Shown piece after piece: positions 26,119-34,288 of a stretch of 64,000 nt of DNA. Numbering within the stretch: the first letter of the stretch is position 1; every line of letters begins with the position of its first letter. The notes below the pieces were generated by a model. The model saw only the letters and a list, made by a program, of their open reading frames with translations, had not been told where the DNA came from and did no database searches. The position numbers and the translations under genes are program-made. The stretch comes from Aldehydirespirator sp965204875 (GTDB lineage Bacteria > Actinomycetota > Acidimicrobiia > Acidimicrobiales > Aldehydirespiratoraceae): NCBI GenBank assembly GCA_965204875.1, contig OZ242020.1, positions 2,728,001 to 2,792,000 on the forward strand, read 5' to 3'.

Positions 26119-26814
26119 GTGTTCGTGAAGATCTGTGGCACCACCAACGAGGAGGACGCCCTCCTCGCCGTGGCCCTCGGCGCCGATGCGGTCGGCTTCG
26201 TTTTCGCACCCTCGCCCAGGCAGATAGCGGCGGACAGGGCGCGCGACATCGCCCGCCGCCTGCCCAGCAACGTGCTCTCGGTGGGCGTGTTCCGCAACGA
26301 GGCGCCCTCCCGGGTGGTGCAGGTCACCTCCAGGGCGTCGCTCGGGGCCGCGCAGATGCACGGTCATGAGTCGGCGGAGGACACGGCCTGGGTGGCGGCA
26401 CGGGTGCCCGTGGTCATCAAGGCTTTTCCGGCCGGTCACGAGGGACTCGGCCGCCTGCGCGACTACGGCGCCCACATCGTGCTCATCGACGGCGCGCGCC
26501 CCGGCTCCGGAGAGATCTTCGACTGGTCGCTCGCCGAGGGGGCCCCGCTGGCCGGGCATCGCCTGGTGCTCGCCGGCGGTCTCGACCCCGAAAACATCAC
26601 CGAGGCGATCCAGCGGGTGCGTCCTTGGGGTGTGGACGTGGCGACAGGCGTGGAGCGCAGCCCGGGCCGCAAGGATCCGACCAAGCTGCGGTCGTTCATA
26701 GAGCGAGCCAAGCAGGCTGGCGCCGACCTCCTAGACCGCAACCGCCCCCCGGCCGCGGTGAGGGCGGCCGCCAAAGACTCCGGCGGCCCCTACGACTGGG
26801 AGTCCGACCGGTGA
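26119..26814 (+). CDS. trpF: Phosphoribosylanthranilate isomerase
   Basis: 231 residues from GTG 26119: VKICGTTNEEDALLAVALGADAVGFVF is the N-terminal signature with the catalytic cysteine. Further on: VGVFRNE, AQMHGHES, LIDGARPGSGEIFDWSL, LAGGLDPENITEAI and GVDVATGVERSPGRKDP. The last 35 residues (ERAKQAGADLLDRNRPP and on) extend beyond the usual end. Its TGA overlaps the upstream trpB GTG at 26811. Confidence 0.96.
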   Translation: MFVKICGTTNEEDALLAVALGADAVGFVFAPSPRQIAADRARDIARRLPSNVLSVGVFRNEAPSRVVQVTSRASLGAAQMHGHESAEDTAWVAARVPVVIKAFPAGHEGLGRLRDYGAHIVLIDGARPGSGEIFDWSLAEGAPLAGHRLVLAGGLDPENITEAIQRVRPWGVDVATGVERSPGRKDPTKLRSFIERAKQAGADLLDRNRPPAAVRAAAKDSGGPYDWESDR

Positions 26815-28148
26815 CCGCACCGATCCCCGCTGCCCAGCCCCATCCCCTGCGCGCGGGCGAGCTGGCTGCCGACGACCGCGCCGGAAACGCGACACCACAC
26901 CAAGCGAATCACCCACCCCTGCGCACGGGCGAGCCTGCTCCCGACAGCCGTCTCGGGAGCGCGGCGCCCCACCGGGCGAACCACCCGCGGCAGTTGATGG
27001 GCGAGCCGACCCCGGACGGCCGTTTCGGAGACTTCGGCGGGATGTTCGTGCCTGAGACCCTGGTGCCGGCCTGCCAGGAGCTCGACCGGGGCTTCCGCTC
27101 GGCCTGGGACGACCCCGCGTTCCGGGCCGAGTTCAACAGGCTGCTGCGCGACTACGCGGGCCGGCCCTCGCCGGTGACCGAGTGCCCCAACCTGTCCGAG
27201 GAGCTCGGCCTGCGCCTGCTGCTCAAGCGCGAGGACCTCAACCACACCGGCAGCCACAAGATCAACAACGTGCTGGGACAGGCGATGCTGGCCAGGCGGA
27301 TGGGCAAGACCAGCCTGGTGGCCGAGACCGGCGCCGGCCAGCACGGTGTGGCCACCGCCACGGTGGCGGCACTCTTCGGCATGGACTGCGTGGTGTACAT
27401 GGGCACCGTCGACATCGCCCGCCAAGAGCTCAACGTGTTCCGCATGCGACTGCTGGGCGCCGAGGTGCGGGCGGCCGAGTCCGGGTCGCGCACCCTCAAG
27501 GACGCAGTCAACGAGGCGATGCGGCACTGGGTGGCGGTCGCTGACACGACCCACTACTGCCTGGGTTCGGTGATGGGCCCGCACCCGTACCCGTGGATGG
27601 TGCGCGAGTTCCAGCGGGTGATCGGCGACGAGGCCCGGCGGCAGTGCGCGGACATCCTCGGCGGCGGCGTGCCCGACGTAGTGACCGCCTCGGTCGGGGG
27701 CGGGTCCAACGCCGCGGGCGTCTTCTCGGGGTTCGTTGACACGCCCGCCCGGCTGGTCGGGGTGGAGCCCGCGGGCGGCGCCGCCGTCGGCCGGGCCAGC
27801 CCCGGCATCGTCCACGGCTCGCGGTCGTACCTGATGCAGGACGAGTGGGGCCAGGTGCTGGAGGCCGAGTCGATCTCGGCGGGCCTCGACTATCCCGGCG
27901 TGGGCCCCGAGCACGCGCACCTCGCGGCCACCGGGCGCGCCACCTACGTGCAGGTCACCGACACAGAGGTGGTGGAGGCCTTCAGCCTGCTGTCGCGCAC
28001 CGAAGGCATCATCCCGGCGCTGGAGTGTGCCCATGCCCTGGCCTGGGTGTCGCGGGCCCGCTCGGAGCTGGCCGGGCTGACCGTGCTGCTGAACCTCAGC
28101 GGCCGCGGCGACAAGGACGTCGACCAGATGATGGGGATCCTCACTTGA
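26811..28148 (+). CDS. trpB: Tryptophan synthase beta chain with a repeated N-terminal extension
   Basis: 445 residues if started at the coupled GTG 26811; the enzyme core starts at ATG 26997 with MGEPTPDGRFGDFGGMFVPE. It joins indole and serine using PLP: the Schiff-base lysine is in NHTGSHKINNVLGQA, with AETGAGQHGVATATVAALFG, GSVGGGSNAAG (seen as SVGGGSNAAGVFSGF) and LLNLSGRGDKDVDQM also present. The first 62 residues are two decayed in-frame copies of the segment preceding the core (HPLRAGELAADD and HPPLRTGEPAPDSR against HPRQLMGEPTPDGR). Either start is possible; the GTGA overlap with trpF favours the long form. Confidence 0.95.
   Translation: MTAPIPAAQPHPLRAGELAADDRAGNATPHQANHPPLRTGEPAPDSRLGSAAPHRANHPRQLMGEPTPDGRFGDFGGMFVPETLVPACQELDRGFRSAWDDPAFRAEFNRLLRDYAGRPSPVTECPNLSEELGLRLLLKREDLNHTGSHKINNVLGQAMLARRMGKTSLVAETGAGQHGVATATVAALFGMDCVVYMGTVDIARQELNVFRMRLLGAEVRAAESGSRTLKDAVNEAMRHWVAVADTTHYCLGSVMGPHPYPWMVREFQRVIGDEARRQCADILGGGVPDVVTASVGGGSNAAGVFSGFVDTPARLVGVEPAGGAAVGRASPGIVHGSRSYLMQDEWGQVLEAESISAGLDYPGVGPEHAHLAATGRATYVQVTDTEVVEAFSLLSRTEGIIPALECAHALAWVSRARSELAGLTVLLNLSGRGDKDVDQMMGILT
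26841..27023 (+). repeat. Three in-frame copies of the trpB 5' end
   Basis: Units begin at 26841 (69 nt), 26910 (72 nt) and 26982 (runs into the enzyme core). Each begins with a CAYCC-type His-Pro codon pair and contains GGGCGAGC followed 8-12 bases later by CCGAC or CGGAC. Translated, the units align over the whole length with conserved G-E-(L/P) and D-(D/S/G)-R. Unit lengths are multiples of three. Confidence 0.8.
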
Positions 28149-28275
28149 ACCCCCCGAGCTCTGCGGCGGGCGGCATCCGGACAGCTCGCCCGAGCCTCTG
28201 CCTCAACAACAGGAGCAGCGTGCTCGGAGGCTTCCCGCCCTGCCTCAACCTCGACCTGACGGTGAGGGTACGTCG

Positions 28276-29091
28276 GTGAGTTCTCCGGTGGCGGGCGCGG
28301 GCCGGGGGGCGCTGGAGTCCGCCTTGCGGCAACGGCGCGACTCGGCGGGCAAGTCCCTGGTGCCCTACCTCACGGGCGGCCTCGGCGATGACTGGCTGGA
28401 GACGGTCGCCGCGGTCGCCGCTGCCGGCGCTGACGCCATCGAGGTGGGCGTGCCCTTCTCCGACCCGGTGATGGACGGCGTCACCATCCAGCGGGCCAAC
28501 GACTCCGCGCTCGCCGCCGGCGCCACCCCGCAGTCGATCCTGGCCGCGCTGCGGGAGGCCGCGGCCGATATCGGCGTGCCGACCGCGGTGATGACCTACG
28601 CGAACATCGCCCACCACATGGGCTACGAGCGCTTCGCCTTCTCCCTGGCCGCTGCCGGCGTGAGCGCCTGCATCCTGCCCGACCTGCCGCTGGAGGAGGT
28701 GGGGGAGTGGGCCGCGGCCGCTGAGGCGGCGGGCGTCGAGACGGTGCTGCTGGCCGCTCCCACCGCCGACGACGAGCGCCTGCGACGGATCTGCGCGCGC
28801 TCGAGGGGCTTCGTGTACAGCGTCGGGCTGATGGGGATCACGGGTGTGCGCGAGCAACTGTCGGCCAGCGCGACCGTGACCGCGGGACGCCTGAAGGCGG
28901 TGACCGACCTGCCCGTGCTGGTGGGGGTCGGGGTCGGCACGCCCCAGCAGGCGGCGCAGGTGTGCGAGGTGGCCGACGGCGCCATCGTGGGCTCGGCGGT
29001 CGTGGCGCGGATGCTCGACGGCGCCGGGCCCGACGGCGTGGCCGAGCTGGTGGCGGATTTCCGCGCCGCGCTCGACTCCGCCCACGCTTAG
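28276..29091 (+). CDS. trpA: Tryptophan synthase alpha chain
   Basis: 271 residues from GTG 28276. Cleaves indole-3-glycerol phosphate and channels indole to TrpB. Motifs: LVPYLTGGLGDD, ADAIEVGVPFSDPVMDGVTIQRAND with the catalytic acid, MTYANIAHHMGYERF, CILPDLPLEE, YSVGLMGITGVR and VGVGVGTPQQAAQV. It lies 127 bp after trpB; this gap has no recognised gene. Confidence 0.97.
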   Translation: MSSPVAGAGRGALESALRQRRDSAGKSLVPYLTGGLGDDWLETVAAVAAAGADAIEVGVPFSDPVMDGVTIQRANDSALAAGATPQSILAALREAAADIGVPTAVMTYANIAHHMGYERFAFSLAAAGVSACILPDLPLEEVGEWAAAAEAAGVETVLLAAPTADDERLRRICARSRGFVYSVGLMGITGVREQLSASATVTAGRLKAVTDLPVLVGVGVGTPQQAAQVCEVADGAIVGSAVVARMLDGAGPDGVAELVADFRAALDSAHA

Positions 29092-29109
29092 TTGGCTTCA
29101 GCCGCGCAC

Positions 29110-29217
29110 CCCCCTGATGGATCACGAACCGCGCCGATGGATCGGCGGTGCAGCGGTTGTGGGGGTCGGCGGCGTGTCGCTCACCCCCTGATGGATCACG
29201 AACCGCACCGATGGATC
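29110..29217 (+). repeat. 34-bp direct repeat copying the flavoprotein gene 5' end
   Basis: CCCCCTGATGGATCACGAAC and the following bases occur at 29110-29143 and 29184-29217 with one mismatch, period 74 bp. ATGGATCACG, the first ten bases of the downstream gene (29211), is present three times (29117, 29191, 29211), so the true start codon has upstream look-alikes. Confidence 0.88.
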
Positions 29218-30737
29218 ACGACCTGATAGTGGTCGGCGGCGGCGCGGCCGGGCTGGCGGCAGTGCGTGCCGCGCTGTGGGTGGGCGCGGACGTGGCACTG
29301 GTCACCGACTCGGCTCCGGGCGGCGACTGCACCTTCACCGGTTGCGTCCCCTCCAAGACGCTGCTCGCCGCAGCCCGCGACGGGCTCGGCTTCGCCGCGG
29401 CGATGGCCCGGGTTCGTTCCACCGTGGAGCAGGTGGCAGCCACAGAGTCGGCCGCGGTGCTGCGGGCCGCTGGGGTCACGGTGATCGAGGGGCGAGGCCG
29501 GCTCGCCACGCATGACACGGTGGCGGTGGGCAAGCTGCGCCTCACCGCGGCGCGCATCATTGTGGCCACCGGGTCAACGCCGTCGATGCCCGACATCCGA
29601 GGGCTTGCGCAAGCTCGGCCGCTGACCAGCGAGACCGTGTTCGATCTGACCGAGGCACCGAGATCACTGGCCATCATCGGCGGCGGGCCGACAGGTTGCG
29701 AGCTCGCCCAGGCATTCGCCGTGCTCGGCGTGGAGGTGACTCTGATCGAGCATCAGCGGCAACTGCTGGCGGATGAGCCGCCCGAGGCCGCGGCCATCGT
29801 GCGGGAGGCGCTGCAGGAATGCGGGGTGTCGGTGCGGCGCTGTTTCAACGTCACGCGTGTCGAGCCGGCGCCGCGCCGCGCTGGAAGTGCCGAGCTGTCT
29901 CCAGAGCTGTTCCGCCTCGCCCAGACCAGGGAGATGTCCTGGGCTGTGGAGACCGAGCGGGTGCTGGCAGCCGCGGGCCGCGTGCCCGCGACCTCCGGTC
30001 TCGGCCTAGAGGAGATGCGCTTCAGGCTCACCACCCACAGCGGTCACATACTTACCGACGACCGGCTGCAGACCTCGGTGAGGGGTGTCTACGCAGCCGG
30101 AGACGTCGCTGCGGTGCCGGCCGTTCGCCCCCGTGCCAGAGCTGGCCATTTCCTGCGCGCGGTTCCGGGACAAGACGACCGACGCCGGCGGCGGCTCGGC
30201 CGAGTGGAGTACCGCCTGCCTAAGCGCCACCGGCGCGAATACGGCACGGCGGTGATGCTGTCGCATGCCGCTGCCGAGATGGGTCGGCTCGCAGCCGCCA
30301 ACGCCCTCGGCAAGGGGCACCGTGGCAAGTTCCGGCGCTCGGCAGTGCCACGCGTGGTGTTCACCGACCCCGAGGTCGCCTCCGTCGGCTGCTGCTTACA
30401 GTGTGCGCCGGAGGGCAGCCGGGTGGCGTACCTGCCCCTTTCCGAAGTCGACCGGGCGATCACCGACGGCCGCACCGACGGCTTCATCACCATCGTTGCG
30501 GGACCTCGACCGGTGTTGCGCAACACGGGCGGCGGCAGGATCCTGGGTGCCACCATCGTGGCACCCCGCGCCGGCGAGATGATCCAGGAGATCGTGCTCG
30601 CCATGCGCGCCGGCATTTTCACCGGGCGCTTGGCCCAGGCGTCCCACGCCTATCCCAGCTGGTCCAGCGGCGTGCAGAAAGCTGCGGCGCAGTTCTTCGG
30701 CGAGATCGAGGGCCGCAGCGCCCGGCACATCAACTAG
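29211..30737 (+). CDS. FAD-dependent pyridine nucleotide-disulfide oxidoreductase
   Basis: 508 residues from ATG 29211. Class I flavoprotein disulfide reductase: FAD-binding IVVGGGAAGLAAVRAAL, redox-active pair GDCTFTGCVPSKTLL, NAD(P)-binding AIIGGGPTGCELAQAFAVLG, second FAD motif VYAAGDVAAV. The dimer interface domain starts near FTDPEVASVG and the C-terminus has ASHAYPSWSSGVQKAA, where lipoamide/mercuric reductases have the active-site histidine. Substrate cannot be told. Residues about 305-345 are an Arg-rich insert (RRRRRLGRVEYRLPKRHRRE) between GDVA and the helix AAAEMGRLAAANAL, absent in ordinary members. Confidence 0.85.
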   Translation: MDHDLIVVGGGAAGLAAVRAALWVGADVALVTDSAPGGDCTFTGCVPSKTLLAAARDGLGFAAAMARVRSTVEQVAATESAAVLRAAGVTVIEGRGRLATHDTVAVGKLRLTAARIIVATGSTPSMPDIRGLAQARPLTSETVFDLTEAPRSLAIIGGGPTGCELAQAFAVLGVEVTLIEHQRQLLADEPPEAAAIVREALQECGVSVRRCFNVTRVEPAPRRAGSAELSPELFRLAQTREMSWAVETERVLAAAGRVPATSGLGLEEMRFRLTTHSGHILTDDRLQTSVRGVYAAGDVAAVPAVRPRARAGHFLRAVPGQDDRRRRRLGRVEYRLPKRHRREYGTAVMLSHAAAEMGRLAAANALGKGHRGKFRRSAVPRVVFTDPEVASVGCCLQCAPEGSRVAYLPLSEVDRAITDGRTDGFITIVAGPRPVLRNTGGGRILGATIVAPRAGEMIQEIVLAMRAGIFTGRLAQASHAYPSWSSGVQKAAAQFFGEIEGRSARHIN

Positions 30738-30782
30738 AGCACGCGCCAGGCACCCGAGCTACGGCAGGCCCCGGCTGTGACT

Positions 30783-30950
30783 GGCCGGTGTTGAGGTCGC
30801 GGTCGGCCTGGGCCCCGGCCAGCGGGCGGTGAGGCCGCGGCCGGCCTGGGTGGCAGGAACTCCGGCCGTGACCAGAGGGTGGCGAGGCCGCGGCCGCATA
30901 GGCGGCGTGAGCCCCGGACGCGGCTAGCCGGTGGTGAGGCCGTGATCGGC
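30783..30950 (+). repeat. Four degenerate copies of the SDR gene 3' end
   Basis: The last bases of the minus-strand SDR gene (GCCGGTGGTGAGGCCGTGAT, 30927-30946) are related to three upstream-lying copies at about 30783-30810, 30821-30850 and 30871-30900, each of the form G-x-CGGTGxTGAGGCCGCGG-x-CGG. Units are 38-55 bp apart and most are preceded by a CCCCGG or CTCCGG block. Confidence 0.75.
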
Positions 30951-31679
30951 GCTGATGATGGCGCCGTGGATGTTGGGTGCCTCATCGGAGGCCAGAAAGG
31001 CGAACAGCGCGGCTATCTGGTCCGGCCGGCTCATGGAGCGGAAACCCATGCCGGGGCGGATCAGGTCCCAGTCCACGTCGGCAGGCATTCTGAAGTTCCG
31101 GGTCATGGGAGTGTCAACCCCGCCGGGAGCGATGGCGTTGACGCGCACCGGCGTCTTCACCAGCTCCATGGCCAGCGCCCGGGTGAGCTGAACCACCGCG
31201 CCCTTCGTGGCGCAGTAGGGCACGGTGTAGGCCATGCCCATGATCCCGGCGTTGGAGGCGATGTTGACGATGTTGCCCGCGGACTCCAGCAGGTGCGGCA
31301 GCGCCGCCTGCGCCATGAAGAACGGCCCTTTGACGTTGACGCCGAACATGCGGTCCCAGCCCTCCTCGGTCACGTCGGCCACGTGCTCCTGCCAGGAGAT
31401 GCCGGCGATGTTGCCGAGCACGTCCAGCCGGCCGAAGGCGTCCATGCAGCCGGCTGCGGCCGAGACACATTCAGACACCGACGACACGTCGCAGTGCCGC
31501 GTCCGGGCGCGGCCGCCGGCCGCGGCGATCTCGGCAGCCGTCTCAGCCAATCCCTCGCGGTTGACGTCCACCGCGAACACCGCGGCGCCCTCAGCGGCCA
31601 GCCGCACCGAGGTGGCCCGGCCCACACCCGAGGCCGCGCCGGTGAGCAGCGCGACCTTGCCGTCGAATCTTCCCATCAC
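30924..31679 (-). CDS. Short-chain dehydrogenase/reductase
   Basis: 251 residues, classical SDR. NAD(P)-binding TGAASGVGRATSVRLA at residues about 14-29, D of AVDVNREGL suggesting NAD preference, NIAGIS, active site serine in NIVNIASNAG and the catalytic YCATK near residue 160. Ends with AIISADHGLTTG, the usual SDR tail IxVDGGxxxx with substitutions. Substrate unknown. It faces the flavoprotein gene convergently. Confidence 0.92.
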   Translation of the reverse strand: MMGRFDGKVALLTGAASGVGRATSVRLAAEGAAVFAVDVNREGLAETAAEIAAAGGRARTRHCDVSSVSECVSAAAGCMDAFGRLDVLGNIAGISWQEHVADVTEEGWDRMFGVNVKGPFFMAQAALPHLLESAGNIVNIASNAGIMGMAYTVPYCATKGAVVQLTRALAMELVKTPVRVNAIAPGGVDTPMTRNFRMPADVDWDLIRPGMGFRSMSRPDQIAALFAFLASDEAPNIHGAIISADHGLTTG

Positions 31680-31862
31680 ACCCTCCAGGCCGCCGTCCGG
31701 CCCGGTGAGGTTGCGCCCGGTACGGTGAGGTTGTCCGACTGCATCGTCCGGCTGCGGAGGCTATCGCTGGCGAGGGGCGGCAAGCCCGTGGCACTGGAAC
31801 CAGCCGAGGCACTGGAACCTGGTCTGCGCTTGCGGTCGGTCCGCCCGGCCCGGCGAGACGGC

Positions 31863-32510
31863 TCACCGCGGATCGGAGGTCGGAGTCGTGCGGCGGAAGG
31901 TGACGCTCATGCGCGGCTGCGCGTTCGCCCTCTTGGGCACCGAATGCTCCCAGCCGTGCTGGCAGGCGCCGCCCATCACCAGCAGGTCGCCCGAGGCCAG
32001 CTTGAACGACATGCTCCGCCCCCCGCCCCGGGGGCGCAGCAGGAAGTGGCGCGGCCCGCCGAGCGACACCACGACCACGATCGCGTCCTTCGGTGAGATG
32101 CCGATGCTGTCGCTGTGCCAGGCCACCGAGTCGCTGCCTCCCCGGTAGTAGTTGACCCACACGGAGTCGAACCGCGTCCGGTAGTGGCGGTTCAACGCTG
32201 CGGCCATCTCGTTGATCACGTCCGGGACGCCCCCCGAGCCCGGCCTGAGATGAGCGCCCAGGCGAGGCTCTTCGATCACCCTGTCGTACATGGTGCGCGT
32301 CGCTGCGGTCCAGCGCAGCGACGCCGCTAGCAGGCCCAGCAGGTCGTCGGCGCCGCGCAGCCAGCGCCGTGAGGTGTCGATCCAACTCGTCTCGTCCAGC
32401 GTCCGGCGCTGTACTCGCGCACCGGGATCAACGCCCGGCCGCCCCTGCGCGAACAGGTCGCCCTGCAGCGTTCCCACCTCGGCACGAACACCGAACCGCT
32501 CGACGGTCAC
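31863..32510 (-). CDS. alkB: AlkB-family Fe(II)/2-oxoglutarate dioxygenase
   Basis: About 215 residues from GTG 32510 (an ATG at 32546 would add 12). Repairs alkylated bases by oxidative demethylation. Iron ligands: WHSDS (H-x-D) and the distal histidine in CQHGWEHSV; 2-oxoglutarate arginine in RMSVTFRRT. NYYRGGSDSVAWHSD and GDLLVMGG are typical of AlkB. The ORF is preceded by a perfect actinobacterial SOS box, so DNA-damage control by LexA is likely. Confidence 0.92.
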   Translation of the reverse strand: MTVERFGVRAEVGTLQGDLFAQGRPGVDPGARVQRRTLDETSWIDTSRRWLRGADDLLGLLAASLRWTAATRTMYDRVIEEPRLGAHLRPGSGGVPDVINEMAAALNRHYRTRFDSVWVNYYRGGSDSVAWHSDSIGISPKDAIVVVVSLGGPRHFLLRPRGGGRSMSFKLASGDLLVMGGACQHGWEHSVPKRANAQPRMSVTFRRTTPTSDPR

Positions 32511-32525
32511 AACGCGCCATCTTAG

Positions 32526-32539
32526 CGAACACACGTTCG
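32526..32539 (-). promoter_or_regulatory. LexA (SOS) box upstream of alkB
   Basis: CGAACACACGTTCG is a CGAAC-N4-GTTCG palindrome, the actinobacterial/Gram-positive LexA consensus. It lies 16-29 bp upstream of the GTG at 32510 and would overlap the promoter or leader of alkB. Confidence 0.8.
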
Positions 32540-32550
32540 CATACACCAGC

Positions 32551-32664
32551 GGTGTCGCTGTTGCCGTCGGCCGTCAACTTCCAGCGGCGCAGCCGCACGC
32601 TTCAGTCCTTGCCCCACCTATGGTGTCGCTGTTGCCGTCGGACGTCAACTTCCAGCGGCGCAGC
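32551..32664 (+). repeat. 43-bp direct repeat between alkB and yqgE
   Basis: GGTGTCGCTGTTGCCGTCGG and the following 23 bases occur at 32551-32593 and 32622-32664 with a single mismatch; period 71, spacer 28 bp. No coding role. It lies between the alkB promoter side and the yqgE 3' end. Confidence 0.9.
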
Positions 32665-32699
32665 GCTCAGCAAACGAGTTTTCGGTTGCGCAACGAGCG

Positions 32700-33248
32700 T
32701 CAGTTGTCGGAGGGGTTGCGGGGATAGTGGCGGAGTCTCGCCAGCTCGCCGTCCTGGCGGGCGATCACGGCCCACCAGAGATCGTCGGGAGCGCTCGCGA
32801 ACGGGTCGGCCGCGGAGTGGTCGAGCACGAACCAGCTGTTCTCGGCCAACTCCGCCTCGAGCTGGCCCGGCGACCAGGCGGCATAACCGGCGAAGATGCG
32901 AACCTCGTCGAGCCCGCCGATCTCGCCGGGATGCTTCTCGAGGTCGACGGTTCCGACGCGGCCGATGATCTGCACCCAGTTGTCGTCGGCGTCGTCGAGC
33001 GCCACCGAGGCCAGGGCGATCACCGACGACTGGCTCACCGGGCCGCCGACGAACACCACCGCCGGCTCGCTGACGGCGGAGGCCCACTCGTCGATTGCGC
33101 CGCGCACCGGCAGCTCGCTGGGACGGTTGAGCACGAGGCCCAGCGCGCCCTCGCTGCCGTGCTCGAGCATCAGCAGCACGGTCAGGCGAAAGTTGGGGTC
33201 AAGCAGGGAGGGAGCGGCTACCAGGAGCTTCCCGCGGATCGATTCCAT
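32700..33248 (-). CDS. YqgE/AlgH family protein
   Basis: 182 residues from ATG 33248: GKLLVAAPSLLDPNFRLTVLLMLEHGSEGALGLVLNRPS is the diagnostic N-terminus of YqgE/AlgH. Then VFVGGPVSQSSVIAL, RIFAGYAAWSPGQLEAELAENSW and DLWWAVIARQ, also typical. The biochemical function of the family is unresolved. A longer frame reaching 33962 overlaps thiD on the other strand and is not real. Confidence 0.93.
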   Translation of the reverse strand: MESIRGKLLVAAPSLLDPNFRLTVLLMLEHGSEGALGLVLNRPSELPVRGAIDEWASAVSEPAVVFVGGPVSQSSVIALASVALDDADDNWVQIIGRVGTVDLEKHPGEIGGLDEVRIFAGYAAWSPGQLEAELAENSWFVLDHSAADPFASAPDDLWWAVIARQDGELARLRHYPRNPSDN

Positions 33249-33350
33249 GGGGCGCAGCCTTCTGAGATGGGGGACTGTTGGCACATACACGATGGCGATC
33301 CGGCGACCGGGACGTTGCGGGTGGTGGCGATGTGGCACGATTCGGTCGCA

Positions 33351-34175
33351 ATGTCGAGCATGCCGCCCGTGGCCCTGACGATAGCCGCCTCGGACCCGTT
33401 GGGGGGCGCGGGCGTGCAGGCCGACCTGGCGACCTTCGCCGCCTTCGGCGTGCACGGTGCCAGCGCCCTGACCGCGGTGACCGCGCAGTCGCTGCGGGCG
33501 GTCGCCGCGGTCGAGCCGGTGAGCCTGGACGTGGTGGCCGCCCAGATCGACTCGGTGGCCGCGGACTTGAGGCCGGCCGCGGTGAAGACGGGCCTGTTGA
33601 GCCGGCGCGAGGTGGTGGAGCTGGTGGCGTCGCGGGTCGCCTCGGGCGCTCTGGTGGCGCCTGTGGTCGATCCGGTGATGGTGGACGGCAGCGGGAAGCG
33701 CTTCGTGTCGCCCGAGGTGGAGCGCGCCTACCGCCGGCGGCTGTTCCCGCTGGCCAGGGTGATCACCCCCAACCGGGCCGAGGCCGAGCTGCTGGTGGGG
33801 GAGCGGCTGCCGGACGCTCGGGCCGTGTTCGACCATGCCGATGCGCTGAGGGCCCTGGGCGCGCCGGCCGTGGTGGTGACGGGCGGCGGTTTCGAGGGGC
33901 CGCCCGACGATGTGGTGATCACAGCGACCGACGCCTGGGCGGAGCCGGGGCAACGGGTGCACACCGCCAACGTCCGGGGCAGCGGCTGCACCTTCTCGGC
34001 GGCACTGGCGTCGGCACTGGCAACAGGCCGCGACGTGGCCGGGGCCGTGGCCGAGGCCCGCAGGTACGTCCAGGCCGCCATCGAGTCCTCCGCCGCCTGG
34101 AGCCTCAACGGGCGAGGGCCCGTGTCACACCTCCAAGCCCACCACCACGAACCCCGTGACACTCCACCCGACTGA
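33351..34175 (+). CDS. thiD: Hydroxymethylpyrimidine/phosphomethylpyrimidine kinase
   Basis: About 274 residues from ATG 33351 (GTG/ATG codons a little upstream and ATG 33360 are alternatives). Makes HMP-PP for thiamine synthesis. Motifs: ALTIAASDPLGGAGVQADLATFAAFGVHG, VKTGLLS, PVVDPVMVDGSGKRF, ITPNRAEAELL, VVVTGGG and the catalytic NVRGSGCTFSAALASALA. No thi neighbours or TPP riboswitch were seen; it diverges from yqgE. Confidence 0.94.
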   Translation: MSSMPPVALTIAASDPLGGAGVQADLATFAAFGVHGASALTAVTAQSLRAVAAVEPVSLDVVAAQIDSVAADLRPAAVKTGLLSRREVVELVASRVASGALVAPVVDPVMVDGSGKRFVSPEVERAYRRRLFPLARVITPNRAEAELLVGERLPDARAVFDHADALRALGAPAVVVTGGGFEGPPDDVVITATDAWAEPGQRVHTANVRGSGCTFSAALASALATGRDVAGAVAEARRYVQAAIESSAAWSLNGRGPVSHLQAHHHEPRDTPPD

Positions 34176-34288
34176 GCCGACCTTCTGAGAGCTTCCACCT
34201 GCACAACGCCCACAGCGTCTATAACGTCCTCAGCCGCAACCACCGAATGGAGCTTGCCACAATCGTCGAGGATGGTGGGTGAGCCGAT

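Noticed and set aside
30400..30420. CCLQC cysteine cluster in the flavoprotein as a mercury-binding site
   Set aside because: No C-terminal cysteine pair or mer neighbours are present, so mercuric reductase identity is not supported.
33249..33962. Long minus-strand frame extending yqgE upstream
   Set aside because: It runs opposite the well-supported thiD gene, is Arg/His-rich like a GC shadow frame, and the YqgE family begins at ATG 33248.
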